From Gammaproteobacteria bacterium (GTDB lineage: Bacteria; Pseudomonadota; Gammaproteobacteria; Coxiellales; Coxiellaceae), in the NCBI GenBank assembly GCA_030429175.1, contig JAUIDD010000019.1, forward strand, positions 1 to 42,724: a stretch of DNA of 42,724 bases, given 5' to 3'. How positions within the stretch are numbered: position 1 is the stretch's first letter; every line of letters starts with the position of its first letter. Below the pieces are notes generated by a model, which searched no databases, had not been told where the DNA came from, and saw nothing but the letters and a program-made list of their open reading frames with translations. The position numbers and the translations under genes are program-made. Positions 34,743-42,724 of this stretch are shown piece after piece.

Positions 34743-37503
34743 AGAGTGATTCAATTCGCGAATAGTAAGATTGTAGTTTCGCTAGTGAGGCAACCGTTTG
34801 TGCCAGCTGCTCACGTGCTTTATCGACAACAGCTGCAGGTGCTTTTTCAATGTAGTTAGGGTTGTCGAGCATCTTGGCAGATTTGTCGTGTTCTTTTTGC
34901 AGCTTTTCAATTTCTTTTTTAAGGCGGTTAAGTTCTGCATCTTTATCGATTAGGCCTGCAAGTGGTAAGTGCACTTCGAGTGCGTTAAATACCGCGCTGG
35001 CGCTCAGCGGCAAATTAGCAGATGTATCTGCAAAGTTAAATTCGCTCACTTTTGTAAGTATATTAAGATACTCACGACAGTGGTCGATATGTTGTTTTGC
35101 CTGAGCATCTGCATTAACAAAAGTAAGTGTGATGTTTTTGGCAGGGGAGATGCCCACTTCACTGCGCAGATTGCGAATGACAGTAATTAATGATTGCAGC
35201 CAGCTAATATCATCTAATGCAGTTTGATCAATGTTATTTGCATCATACGTCGGATAAGTGCTGAGCATGATAGACGGTTGTGTTTTACAGTTGAGTTTAT
35301 CAGCAATTGTTTGCCAGATATCTTCAGTGATAAACGGCATCAATGGATGCATTAAACGTAATAGTTGTTCTAAGATATTTAATAAAGTAAATTGCGTGCC
35401 AGCTTTAAGCATGGGGCTGGCGTTTTTATCGTTTAAAATGCATTTAGACAATTCTAAATACCAATCGCAGTATTGATTCCATGTAAATTCATATAAGGAT
35501 TGCGCGATTAAGTCAAAACGGTAACGTTCAAAATTAGCATTAACGGTTTGAATTGTTTGCTCAAGGTTACTTTGAATCCAACGATCAGCCAGGCTAAATT
35601 CACGCTCAGTGTTTTGAGGATTAAAATCTTCAGTATTCATTAACACAAAACGAGCAGCATTCCACAGCTTATTGCAGAAATTGCGGTAGCCATCAATACG
35701 TCCCATATCAAAGTTAATATCACGACCAGTGGTGGCGAGTGCACAATAGGTAAAACGTAGGGCATCAGTGCCATGTGGATTGATGCCTTCAGGAAAATCT
35801 TTACGTGTTTGTTTTTCAACTTGGGTGGCATGTTTTGTGTGCATTAAACCGAGCTTGCGCTTTTCTACTAAAGACTCTAGGTTAATCCCATCGATAAGAT
35901 CGAGCGGGTCAAGCACGTTGCCTTTACTTTTCGACATTTTTTGGCCATGTGAGTCACGAATTAAGCCAGTGATATAAACTTCTTTAAAGGGTACATCACC
36001 CATAAAGTAAATACCCATCATCACCATGCGCGCAACCCAGAAGAAAATAATATCAAAGCCTGTGACTAACACATTAGTTGGATAAAATGCTTTAAGTGCG
36101 TTGGTTTGCTCTGGCCAACCTAAACTAGAGAACGGCCATAGCGCTGCGGTAAACCAAGTGTCGAAAACATCGTTATCTTGACGTAGTGGTATGTTGTCAT
36201 TGAGATTATGGCGCTTACGTGCATCAGCTTCATCTAAACCAACATAGATATTGTCTTGATCGTCATACCAAACCGGCATACGATGACCCCACCAAAGCTG
36301 GCGGCTAATACACCAGTCTTGAATATTCTCAAGCCATTGTAAGTATGTTTTACTCCAGTTTTCCGGGATAAATTTAAGCGCGCTGTTTTTAACTACATCA
36401 ATTGCTGGTTTTGCTAAGATATCGGCTTTAATAAACCATTGGTCTGTGAGTAGTGGTTCGATAATCGCACCAGAGCGATCATTGTAAGGGATGGTGTTGG
36501 TATGGTCTTCGATTTTTTCAAGAAGACCTGAGCTCTCTAGATCTGTTACTACACGCTTGCGTGCTTCAAAACGCTCAAGACCACGATAAGCTTCAGGTAC
36601 AGCATCATTTAGATGTGCATCGAGCGTCATGATATTAAACATCTCAAGATTGTGACGCTTACCTACTTCATGATCGTTAAAGTCGTGTGCTGGTGTGATC
36701 TTCACACAACCACTACCAAATTCAGGGTCGACATAATCATCGGCAATAATGGGAATTTCACGCTCGGTTAAGGGCAGTTTTACCATCTTACCAATGAGAT
36801 TTTTATAGCGATCATCATCAGGGTACACCGCTACTGCCATATCACCAAACAAAGTTTCTGGGCGGGTGGTTGCCACGATCAAATGACCGCTGCCATCGCT
36901 CAGGGGATAGCGCATATGCCACATATGGCCTTGTTTGGGTTTGTTTTCGACTTCAAGATCAGAGACGGCAGACTGAAGCAGCGGGTCCCAGTTAACTAGG
37001 CGTTTGCCACGATAGATCAAGCCGTCTTGATACAGTTTTATAAAAGCAATATAAGTCGCATGGGTAATTTCTGGGTCCATACTAAAGCGCGCGCGCTCCC
37101 AATCCATTGATGCACCGAGGCGACGCATTTGTTTGGTGATGGTAGAACCAGACTGTTCGCGCCATTCCCACACTTTATCGATAAATTTATCACGCCCTAA
37201 ATCATGGCGAGTGAGGTTGTCTTGGGCTAACTGGCGCTCAACAACGAGTTGCGTCGCAATACCGGCATGGTCGGTGCCAGGCTGCCATAGTGTTTTTTTG
37301 CCTTGCATACGTGCACGGCGTGTCAGTGCGTCCATTAGGGCATATTGGAAGCCATGGCCCATATGCAACGTACCGGTTACATTTGGTGGTGGCAGGGCGA
37401 TGCTGTAAGCCGTTCCTGTGCCCTTAGGTGTAAAATAACCATTTTGTTCCCAAGTCTGGGTCCAATGTGCTTCGATAGCGTCCGGATTGTACGTTTTGTG
37501 CAT
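34741..37503 (-). CDS. valS: Valine--tRNA ligase
   Basis: The 920-residue class I synthetase charges tRNA-Val. The HIGH motif is HMGH at 47-50 (in PPPNVTGTLHMGHGF) and the KMSKS motif is at 522-526. The editing domain is marked by VATTRPETLFGDMAVAVYPD, and DHAGIATQLVVER and SRQLWWGHRMPVWY are typical of ValRS. The C-terminal Lys/Glu-rich coiled coil (LNRLKKEIEKLQKEHDKSAK) is the ValRS tRNA-binding tail. I chose ATG 37503; an upstream TTG in the same frame adds 10 residues and looks unlikely. It converges with yheT. Confidence 0.98.
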   Translation of the reverse strand: MHKTYNPDAIEAHWTQTWEQNGYFTPKGTGTAYSIALPPPNVTGTLHMGHGFQYALMDALTRRARMQGKKTLWQPGTDHAGIATQLVVERQLAQDNLTRHDLGRDKFIDKVWEWREQSGSTITKQMRRLGASMDWERARFSMDPEITHATYIAFIKLYQDGLIYRGKRLVNWDPLLQSAVSDLEVENKPKQGHMWHMRYPLSDGSGHLIVATTRPETLFGDMAVAVYPDDDRYKNLIGKMVKLPLTEREIPIIADDYVDPEFGSGCVKITPAHDFNDHEVGKRHNLEMFNIMTLDAHLNDAVPEAYRGLERFEARKRVVTDLESSGLLEKIEDHTNTIPYNDRSGAIIEPLLTDQWFIKADILAKPAIDVVKNSALKFIPENWSKTYLQWLENIQDWCISRQLWWGHRMPVWYDDQDNIYVGLDEADARKRHNLNDNIPLRQDNDVFDTWFTAALWPFSSLGWPEQTNALKAFYPTNVLVTGFDIIFFWVARMVMMGIYFMGDVPFKEVYITGLIRDSHGQKMSKSKGNVLDPLDLIDGINLESLVEKRKLGLMHTKHATQVEKQTRKDFPEGINPHGTDALRFTYCALATTGRDINFDMGRIDGYRNFCNKLWNAARFVLMNTEDFNPQNTEREFSLADRWIQSNLEQTIQTVNANFERYRFDLIAQSLYEFTWNQYCDWYLELSKCILNDKNASPMLKAGTQFTLLNILEQLLRLMHPLMPFITEDIWQTIADKLNCKTQPSIMLSTYPTYDANNIDQTALDDISWLQSLITVIRNLRSEVGISPAKNITLTFVNADAQAKQHIDHCREYLNILTKVSEFNFADTSANLPLSASAVFNALEVHLPLAGLIDKDAELNRLKKEIEKLQKEHDKSAKMLDNPNYIEKAPAAVVDKAREQLAQTVASLAKLQSYYSRIESL

Positions 37504-37596
37504 AATGATTCTGCTTGTATTGGAAAAAGCCAATACTAACCAATTGAGTGCATAATCTCAATTTAAACAATGATACTTTAAAAAACCAAATAATAG

Positions 37597-37624
37597 TTGA
37601 TTTTTTGTACTAGATCTCTATAAT
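37597..37624 (+). promoter_or_regulatory. Candidate sigma-70 promoter of the ankyrin-like genes
   Basis: TTGATT and a perfect TATAAT are separated by 16 bases. The start codon lies 70 bases downstream. This is the best promoter match seen in the window. Confidence 0.5.
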
Positions 37625-37693
37625 CAAAGTCTAAAAAATGAACATAATTATTTAGCACGCTGAGCTGAACAAGCTCCAATAGAGGTGGGATTT

Positions 37694-39628
37694 ATGAAGC
37701 AAGTTGATATTAATCGTGAGTTGGAATTGAATGGTTGGAAAGAGATAGAGCAGAGACTATGTAGGGCTGATTACTATGACTCTGAAGCATTAAATATTTT
37801 ATTTGAGCTTGCTGAAAAAGACTCAAATTTTGAGGCTATTTATCTTATTTCAGAGCTTGATAGTGTGAAGGTTGGGAATCCAAACCAGTGTGATACATTT
37901 CATGATGTATTAAAACTAATAAACAACTCAAAAAAATACGATAATATCATCGACTATATTCTAGAGAAAAAAATCCCGGATAATATTGATAGTCGCGCGG
38001 TAGGTGTTGTTTTAAGATTAATGGCTCAAAAACAACAGTGGGTGGATGTGAAGTCCATTTTGGATCGTCTTGATAACAGGGCACATCTGTTTCATATTTC
38101 TAGAGTCTTTAGTATTGCTATTAATTACAACAAGTTAGATTTAGTTGAATTAATGTTGAATAAGTTTGGTTATAAGGACATCGCTTTTTATCAGTTTATG
38201 TATCTTGATAGTATTAAAATTGCTGCTAAAAATGGCAGTTATGATATTTTAAAAGCTATTATTGAAGCATGTTTCGACGCGTATAAGGATGATCCGATTG
38301 ACGTCATCGTCGCTAAGCTTAATATAAAAGATGCGTTATATGAGGCTGGTATAAATTCTCATTGGGCAGTTGTAGATTTGATAATAGAAAAATTTTCTAC
38401 ATGCCCTTATGTAGCGCCTGATCTTGATAGGCTATTATACACAGCAATCATTGAGAATAATTATGATCGTGTGGTATTGATCTGTAAGTATTTAAAAAGT
38501 TATCAGAAGCTTTCTTTAATTAGGGTGTCAAAAGAATTTGAGTTGGCAGCATCAGACGATAAGTATGTAAACATTTTGAGATTTATGTTGCAAAATTTAC
38601 GAGAATTTCCATTTAAAGGTGATGGTGACGACAATAGCTGGGACTGTAAAAAGATATCAGATACATTAAGTTTTGCCTCGGGAAACCGCTGGGAAATAGC
38701 AAAAGTTATTCTAGAAGAAGCTAAGGGTAGTTTAAAACCTAGTGGTTCAGTAATTAATGTTCAATTTAACATGGCAGTTTTGAATGGAAATTTAGAAATT
38801 GTCGATATTATATTAAACAACCAGTATGTTTCATTAATAAATATAAAGCATAGCTTTACTGTAGCAGCACAAAATGGCGCACTAGATATTATGAAGTCTA
38901 TTCTTTTGCACATAAAAAATAAACGCAAAGATTTTTCTAAACCAGATATTCAGAACATGGTGGGTCTTATGTTTTATACTGCTGCTAGAATCAAGCAGTG
39001 GGATAGTGTGATGTTTATCTTGAAAAATCCTCATGAGTTCTGGTACGAAAAAGTAGAGATTAGGCTTTTACAATTGTTTTGCGAAGCGAAATATGATTCA
39101 CTCAATACAGTATTGCGTATGGATTGGGCGAATAAACCCAGTATATTATTGCTTAACTACCTATACAGAGAATCTGAGAAAATTAATGAGACGTTAAGTA
39201 CACCGGAACATGATAATAAGTTAAATGCTGTAATGAGCGCTATTACAACAATGCTTGAAGCATATAAAACAGCTTCTCGTTTAAAGGCTAATAGTCAAGT
39301 TTTGTCTAATATACTAAAGCTTGCCACACGAAGCCATCAATGGGATATTGTTAAGTTTATACTTACAATTTCGCATAAGAATTGCCAGCTTGATGCACGT
39401 ATTGTGTCTCAGGCGCTCGATGAGGGTATTAAGCATAAACAATCAGGACTAATTAAGCTCGCAGTTAAAAAAAATGCAATTGATGTTTTAGAGAAGCATC
39501 ATTGTGTGATTCTAAATAAACGTAAAAAACCTAACGGAATAATTACGAGTTATAAAAAGAGTACACTTTGGTCTAATCCTGGTAGAGTGGAAAATATACT
39601 TGATGGTCGGAATAGTCCTAAAGTGTAA
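37694..39628 (+). CDS. Ankyrin-like repeat protein 1
   Basis: The 644-residue product is built from helix-pair units about 33-45 residues apart with a recurring A..g.wdiVk.IL core: AAKNGSYDILKAII, AVLNGNLEIVDIIL, AAQNGALDIMKSIL, AARIKQWDSVMFIL, ATRSHQWDIVKFIL. The usual TPLH of ankyrins is mostly lost, so these are divergent ankyrin-type repeats. No signal or membrane segment is seen. I chose ATG 37694, 6 bases after AGGTG; GTG 37685 overlaps the ribosome site. Such proteins are common as secreted effectors in Legionellales, but that role is inferred. The same frame continues past two TAA stops into a remnant that belongs to the next paralogue. Confidence 0.82.
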   Translation: MKQVDINRELELNGWKEIEQRLCRADYYDSEALNILFELAEKDSNFEAIYLISELDSVKVGNPNQCDTFHDVLKLINNSKKYDNIIDYILEKKIPDNIDSRAVGVVLRLMAQKQQWVDVKSILDRLDNRAHLFHISRVFSIAINYNKLDLVELMLNKFGYKDIAFYQFMYLDSIKIAAKNGSYDILKAIIEACFDAYKDDPIDVIVAKLNIKDALYEAGINSHWAVVDLIIEKFSTCPYVAPDLDRLLYTAIIENNYDRVVLICKYLKSYQKLSLIRVSKEFELAASDDKYVNILRFMLQNLREFPFKGDGDDNSWDCKKISDTLSFASGNRWEIAKVILEEAKGSLKPSGSVINVQFNMAVLNGNLEIVDIILNNQYVSLINIKHSFTVAAQNGALDIMKSILLHIKNKRKDFSKPDIQNMVGLMFYTAARIKQWDSVMFILKNPHEFWYEKVEIRLLQLFCEAKYDSLNTVLRMDWANKPSILLLNYLYRESEKINETLSTPEHDNKLNAVMSAITTMLEAYKTASRLKANSQVLSNILKLATRSHQWDIVKFILTISHKNCQLDARIVSQALDEGIKHKQSGLIKLAVKKNAIDVLEKHHCVILNKRKKPNGIITSYKKSTLWSNPGRVENILDGRNSPKV

Positions 39629-39634
39629 AAGTAA

Positions 39635-39790
39635 CTGAGTGATTTTCATTTTGTGCAGGCTATCTTAAAAGGAAAAAATAAGCCTTATAATACTTACCTA
39701 GGAAAAGTCCTTATGATTGCAGTTAAAAAAAGAGAGATAGATATTGTCTGACAAATTTTAAATACAGAAAAATTGCAATTAGCAGATTCT
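39635..39790 (+). pseudogene. Decayed 5' part of ankyrin-like gene 2
   Basis: In the same frame as the previous gene, but after its TAA-AAG-TAA, the sequence reads FHFVQAILKGKNKPYNTYLG, KVLMIAVKKREIDIV, then TGA at 39749-39751, then QILNTEKLQLADSDGRLL. The AVKKREIDIV-QIL words fit the ankyrin-like core. The continuation SFNFAFEEAAKLG is found one frame over in the next gene. So the original N-terminal region is broken by a nonsense codon and a frameshift. Confidence 0.65.
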
Positions 39791-39791
39791 G

Positions 39792-41576
39792 ATGGTAGAT
39801 TGTTGCAGTTTCAATTTTGCCTTTGAAGAGGCAGCTAAATTAGGTTGTCACGAGATGATAAATGATTTTTTAGAAATGAACTCAAATCAAAAATATTCAC
39901 TAAAAAGTTATCGTATCATTAGTGCACTTAAGCATATACAAAACACCAAGCAGTTAGATGCGCATATACAGTTCATTCTATCTATCGATAATGATTGGTC
40001 ACGTGTAAATGCTGGCGTGGGTGCAGTGTTAGTCATAAAAGCTGAGCAGGGTGATTGGTTAGGTGTTAAAGTAATTTTGGAAAGAATACATAATATGCCG
40101 GATGGAGCTAGTGTTGGCTTTGTGCTTGTTTCTGCTGTAAAAAATCAGCAGCTAGATATAGTGAATCTTATCCTGAAACTGACTGTAGCTAACCAGCCAG
40201 AAAAATACTATGTATCGATTGCAATTTTAGCAGCAGCTAAAACTCACCAATGGGATATAGTAAAGCGTTTTTTAAAAGTTGGAGAATACTATCATCCAGA
40301 TAGGGAAAACATGATTAGTTTACTTTCTTTAGCTGCAAAATCTGGTAAAGCTGAGATCGTAAGCGTTATTTTAGATATAAATGGACATACTGCTATTTAT
40401 TTTTATAGCAAAGTTATCGATGCAGTAATGCATTCCGATTACTGTGAAGAAATTTTAAAGTATATTTTAGATAAAAACAGGTCAGATAAACTGATAAGCT
40501 CAGCGGTAGGGTTTGCTATGGTTATTAAGGCGCGGCGTTGTGAGTGGGATACGGTACAATCTCTTTTAGCAAGAAGTCATGATATACCAAATCAATCTAG
40601 TATAAGTTCGGTGTTGAGTATTGCGATCGCTAAGGATAACTTAGATATGGTACGTATGATATGCAGTATGACTAGAATGAATATGAAAATTCGCATCGAT
40701 ATAGATATCATTTATACTGCTGAAAATGGCGCTTATGATATGGTGTCACTTATTTTGCAATTACCACCTGAACAAAGGCCTTCTAAATTAAGGTTAGATG
40801 ATGCGATTTATGCAGCTGCTCGTGAAGGGCATTGGAATATTGTAAATTTGATTATAACAACATTGAAAGATGAATCTTTTGATTATGCCCTGCATAATGT
40901 TTTTAATTTTGCTGTCTGTCAGCAGCAAATTGATATGGTATCTTTAATCTTAAATACAAATATAACACCTTGTTTTATTTATGTCAGAAGCGGATTACAA
41001 ATTGCTGTTACAGATGGTAACGTCGATCTTATGCGTTTAATATTTATAAATATTCATAAACGTAATCTTCTTAATGAAAATGATCGATCAGAAATTCTTG
41101 AGCATGCAAGTAGAGAACATCAGTGGGAAATAGTGACTTTTATCTTAGAAAGTGAAATAGACAGTGATAATATGCTTAGTGCAAATAGTATTGCTAACAT
41201 GTTTAGAGAAGCGGTTAATCAGGAACAGTGGAAAATTGTACAATTAGTTTTAGATAATGCTGATAAATGCTGGTATACACAGAGAGAGATAGAAGCAACA
41301 TTACAGCCGTTAACTTATAATAAAAAATGGCCTATTCTTATTACTATTCTGAAGATGCACTGGAGCACTAGACTGAGTGATTTTACACTAACATTACTGC
41401 TTCGGCGTGCAGAAACCCAAAAGCAACAAGACGTTATAGATCTTATTCATCATGTATGCAGGGCATCATTCCCGAGCAGGCAAGTTGTAAAGCCGTTGCT
41501 TTTTTGCAAGCGGGCTTCCGAAAAACCTAATGATGACGGTCATAAGCAAGCTAATACAAATACCAATGCCCTTTAA
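39792..41576 (+). CDS. Ankyrin-like repeat protein 2 (5' truncated)
   Basis: The 594-residue frame is a paralogue of the preceding protein, with the same repeat cores: AVKNQQLDIVNLIL, AAKTHQWDIVKRFL, AAKSGKAEIVSVIL, AAREGHWNIVNLII, ASREHQWEIVTFIL. Toward the end, VLDNADKCWYTQREIEATLQ parallels ILKNPHEFWYEKVEIRLLQL of the first protein. The ATG at 39792 has no Shine-Dalgarno, and the upstream remnant shows that the true 5' end is lost, so it may be poorly translated or start later. Its 3' end overlaps the convergent FUSC-like gene by 4 bases. Loss of function is likely but not proven, since 594 codons remain open. Confidence 0.7.
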   Translation: MVDCCSFNFAFEEAAKLGCHEMINDFLEMNSNQKYSLKSYRIISALKHIQNTKQLDAHIQFILSIDNDWSRVNAGVGAVLVIKAEQGDWLGVKVILERIHNMPDGASVGFVLVSAVKNQQLDIVNLILKLTVANQPEKYYVSIAILAAAKTHQWDIVKRFLKVGEYYHPDRENMISLLSLAAKSGKAEIVSVILDINGHTAIYFYSKVIDAVMHSDYCEEILKYILDKNRSDKLISSAVGFAMVIKARRCEWDTVQSLLARSHDIPNQSSISSVLSIAIAKDNLDMVRMICSMTRMNMKIRIDIDIIYTAENGAYDMVSLILQLPPEQRPSKLRLDDAIYAAAREGHWNIVNLIITTLKDESFDYALHNVFNFAVCQQQIDMVSLILNTNITPCFIYVRSGLQIAVTDGNVDLMRLIFINIHKRNLLNENDRSEILEHASREHQWEIVTFILESEIDSDNMLSANSIANMFREAVNQEQWKIVQLVLDNADKCWYTQREIEATLQPLTYNKKWPILITILKMHWSTRLSDFTLTLLLRRAETQKQQDVIDLIHHVCRASFPSRQVVKPLLFCKRASEKPNDDGHKQANTNTNAL

Positions 41577-42103
41577 AATAGATCGAAGCGTTGGCGAATA
41601 GGGTAAAATATACCATCAATAATAAGTGCTACTAATATGCCAACGGTTGACTGACCTAATCGCGATACAGCATTAAGCCAGGGTTTAATGTGTTCTTGAT
41701 CCATGGCTCCAACAATAAGCACAACAAGTGTGGTAATACAAGCAACCTTGTAGGCGTCACGGATACGGCATGCGCTTACAACAATCACAGTTAAACAAAG
41801 CGATAGGGCAAAAGTATAACTATAGTAGCCACCAAATATATGGATACAAACTAATGGCACAAGTGACCCTGCAATTGTCCCTAAAAAGCGCATCCATGCC
41901 ATATGTATCACATCTTCACGTTTGGGGCTAATAATAAACACAGCAGAAATGGCGCCCCATAAGCCCGCAATTTCTGGCATAGGGAAATCATATAATGTGG
42001 ATAAGTATGTGGTTAAATAATAACTGGTAATAGTCGATATTGTGATTTCAGCTGAAATAAGTAGTGAGAAATCTTTACACCATTTATGAAACTTTGTAGA
42101 CAT
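41573..42103 (-). CDS. FUSC/aromatic acid exporter-like membrane protein
   Basis: The 176-residue product has about five membrane segments (ISTITSYYLTTYL, IAGLWGAISAVFII, FLGTIAGSLVPLVCIHIFGG, YTFALSLCLTVIVVSA, KVACITTLVVLIVGA). RFLGTIAGSLV and RDAYKVACITTLVV are characteristic of the FUSC/ArAE membrane domain. Full-length family members usually have a second cytoplasmic or membrane half; here only one membrane unit exists, as in short bacterial forms. The gene starts 10 bases after a small membrane-protein gene, so the two form a unit. Confidence 0.78.
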   Translation of the reverse strand: MSTKFHKWCKDFSLLISAEITISTITSYYLTTYLSTLYDFPMPEIAGLWGAISAVFIISPKREDVIHMAWMRFLGTIAGSLVPLVCIHIFGGYYSYTFALSLCLTVIVVSACRIRDAYKVACITTLVVLIVGAMDQEHIKPWLNAVSRLGQSTVGILVALIIDGIFYPIRQRFDLF

Positions 42104-42113
42104 AACAAATCCT

Positions 42114-42335
42114 TTAATTATGTGAGTAGTTTACATCCCGTTGTTTTAATGCCGAAGCTAAATAAAATAGCGGTAAGTACGTCAGATATAGCCATAGCAG
42201 TAAAGCTGCTCGATAAAATGCAAAGAAATAAGCAAAGCCAACAATAGGGGGCACGTAATTGAGAAATGGCCAACGTGGTAGGTGGTCGATGCGATCTAGT
42301 AATATTTGGCTGCGAGTGTCTATTTGAGTGGTCAT
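42114..42335 (-). CDS. Small two-helix membrane protein
   Basis: The 73-residue product has a charged N-terminus (MTTQIDTRSQILLDRIDHLP), then two hydrophobic spans (VPPIVGFAYFFAFYRAALLL and LWLYLTYLPLFYLASAL). AGGA lies 8 bases before the ATG at 42335; an in-frame ATG 8 codons earlier is less likely. It precedes the FUSC-like gene and may act with it in the membrane. The family is not recognised. Confidence 0.65.
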   Translation of the reverse strand: MTTQIDTRSQILLDRIDHLPRWPFLNYVPPIVGFAYFFAFYRAALLLWLYLTYLPLFYLASALKQRDVNYSHN

Positions 42336-42369
42336 GTGAGCGTCCTGTGCTCCGTCCATAATGAATACT

Positions 42370-42398
42370 ATCTTAACATATTGAAAAAAAATTGTTTA
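42370..42398 (-). promoter_or_regulatory. Candidate promoter of the small membrane protein/FUSC-like operon
   Basis: On the minus strand TAAACA is followed after 17 bases by TAAGAT, with TGT just before it (extended -10). The predicted transcript start lies about 28 bases before ATG 42335. Confidence 0.4.
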
Positions 42399-42404
42399 AG
42401 TATC

Positions 42405-42429
42405 TTATTATCCTTTTAGCGGATAATAA
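42405..42429. promoter_or_regulatory. 9-bp perfect inverted repeat
   Basis: TTATTATCC and GGATAATAA flank a 7-base spacer (TTTTAGC). The repeat lies just upstream of the -35 of the candidate minus-strand promoter, where an activator would bind, and between it and the transposase gene. It could instead be part of the IS end. Confidence 0.4.
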
Positions 42430-42575
42430 CCTACATTCCTAGAACAAGAACTTAACTATTTTTAATTACTGGTGCTAATTTGAGCGTGTGATGAACAATT
42501 AATAATAAAAGAGTTACGATTTTCATGTGAAAAGGTTATCTTGTTGCCATTTTTTAATAATGGAGAGTTGCCGTC

Positions 42576-42724
42576 ATGGAGTTAGCGAACGAAAATATTA
42601 AAACTTTAGCAATGGATCATCATGGTTTGGTTGCTGCCACCTGCAAAGATTTAGGGATAGCAGAAAAAATCAACAGTAAAATAATAAATAATGATGATCG
42701 GCGTATTGTAACGACGGGCAAAGC
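42576..42724 (+). mobile_element. IS1634-type transposase, 5' part (cut by window end)
   Basis: ATG 42576, preceded by GGAGAG at 8 bases, starts MELANENIKTLAMDHHGLVA and continues ATCKDLGIAEKINSKIINND. This matches the N-terminal DUF4277 region of IS1634-family transposases (a DHLGLVAG.CDELGL-like pattern). Only 49 codons are in the window. The IS left end should lie within about 42430-42575, but I could not define its terminal repeat without the other end. Confidence 0.75.

Overview
The window looks like a chromosomal segment of a host-associated gammaproteobacterium, most likely of the Legionellales (Coxiella/Rickettsiella/Berkiella-like). The evidence is the AT-rich coding sequence, gammaproteobacterial gene orders (carA-carB-greA, holD-rimI), a pantothenate locus that uses a PanG-type ketopantoate reductase as in Francisella and Coxiella, and several eukaryote-like protein types: U-box plus TPR, leucine-rich repeats, ankyrin-like repeats and a NACHT STAND protein. 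The assignment is inference; no rRNA or tRNA gene is present to confirm it.

Layout. 1-370: remnant of an IS6-type transposase and a doubtful small ORF. 371-5254: carA, carB, greA (carbamoyl phosphate synthesis; transcript cleavage factor). 5267-5342: first copy of a 76-bp palindromic dispersed repeat. 5354-15467: accessory block with a two-gene minus-strand operon (unknown protein, then U-box/TPR protein), a PAS-LuxR regulator, and a divergent 2346-residue protein joining an adenylation domain, carrier domain and thioesterase-like hydrolase to a NACHT ATPase and a very long helical C-terminus. The second copy of the 76-bp repeat supplies the last 13 codons of that gene. 15473-17886: an outer-membrane beta-barrel protein and an unknown secreted protein. 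18056-20319: panG-panB-panC. 20517-25029: minus-strand run of overlapping or abutting genes (emrA, emrB, HIT protein, folE, cupin/JmjC-like gene broken at a 10-base homopolymer). 25210-26732: unknown helical protein, holD, rimI. 26807-29327: two tandem LRR paralogues. 29498-33617: RND efflux adaptor and pump. 33666-34667: YheT-type hydrolase. 34741-37503: valS. 37694-41576: two ankyrin-like paralogues, the second with a decayed 5' end. 41573-42335: FUSC-like membrane protein and a small membrane protein. 42576-42724: start of an IS1634-type transposase running off the edge.

The candidate new system is 5354-15467. The large protein follows the three-part plan of STAND immune-type proteins (N-terminal effector, NTPase switch, C-terminal repeat sensor), but the effector position holds what looks like a single-module peptide synthetase with release domain. 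A 15-bp motif, identical at 7480-7494 and 8318-8332, flanks the PAS-LuxR gene and lies upstream of both the large gene and the U-box operon, so one regulator may control both.

No stretch longer than about 300 bases lacks a gene or gene remnant. I saw no CRISPR array, tRNA, rRNA or convincing riboswitch.
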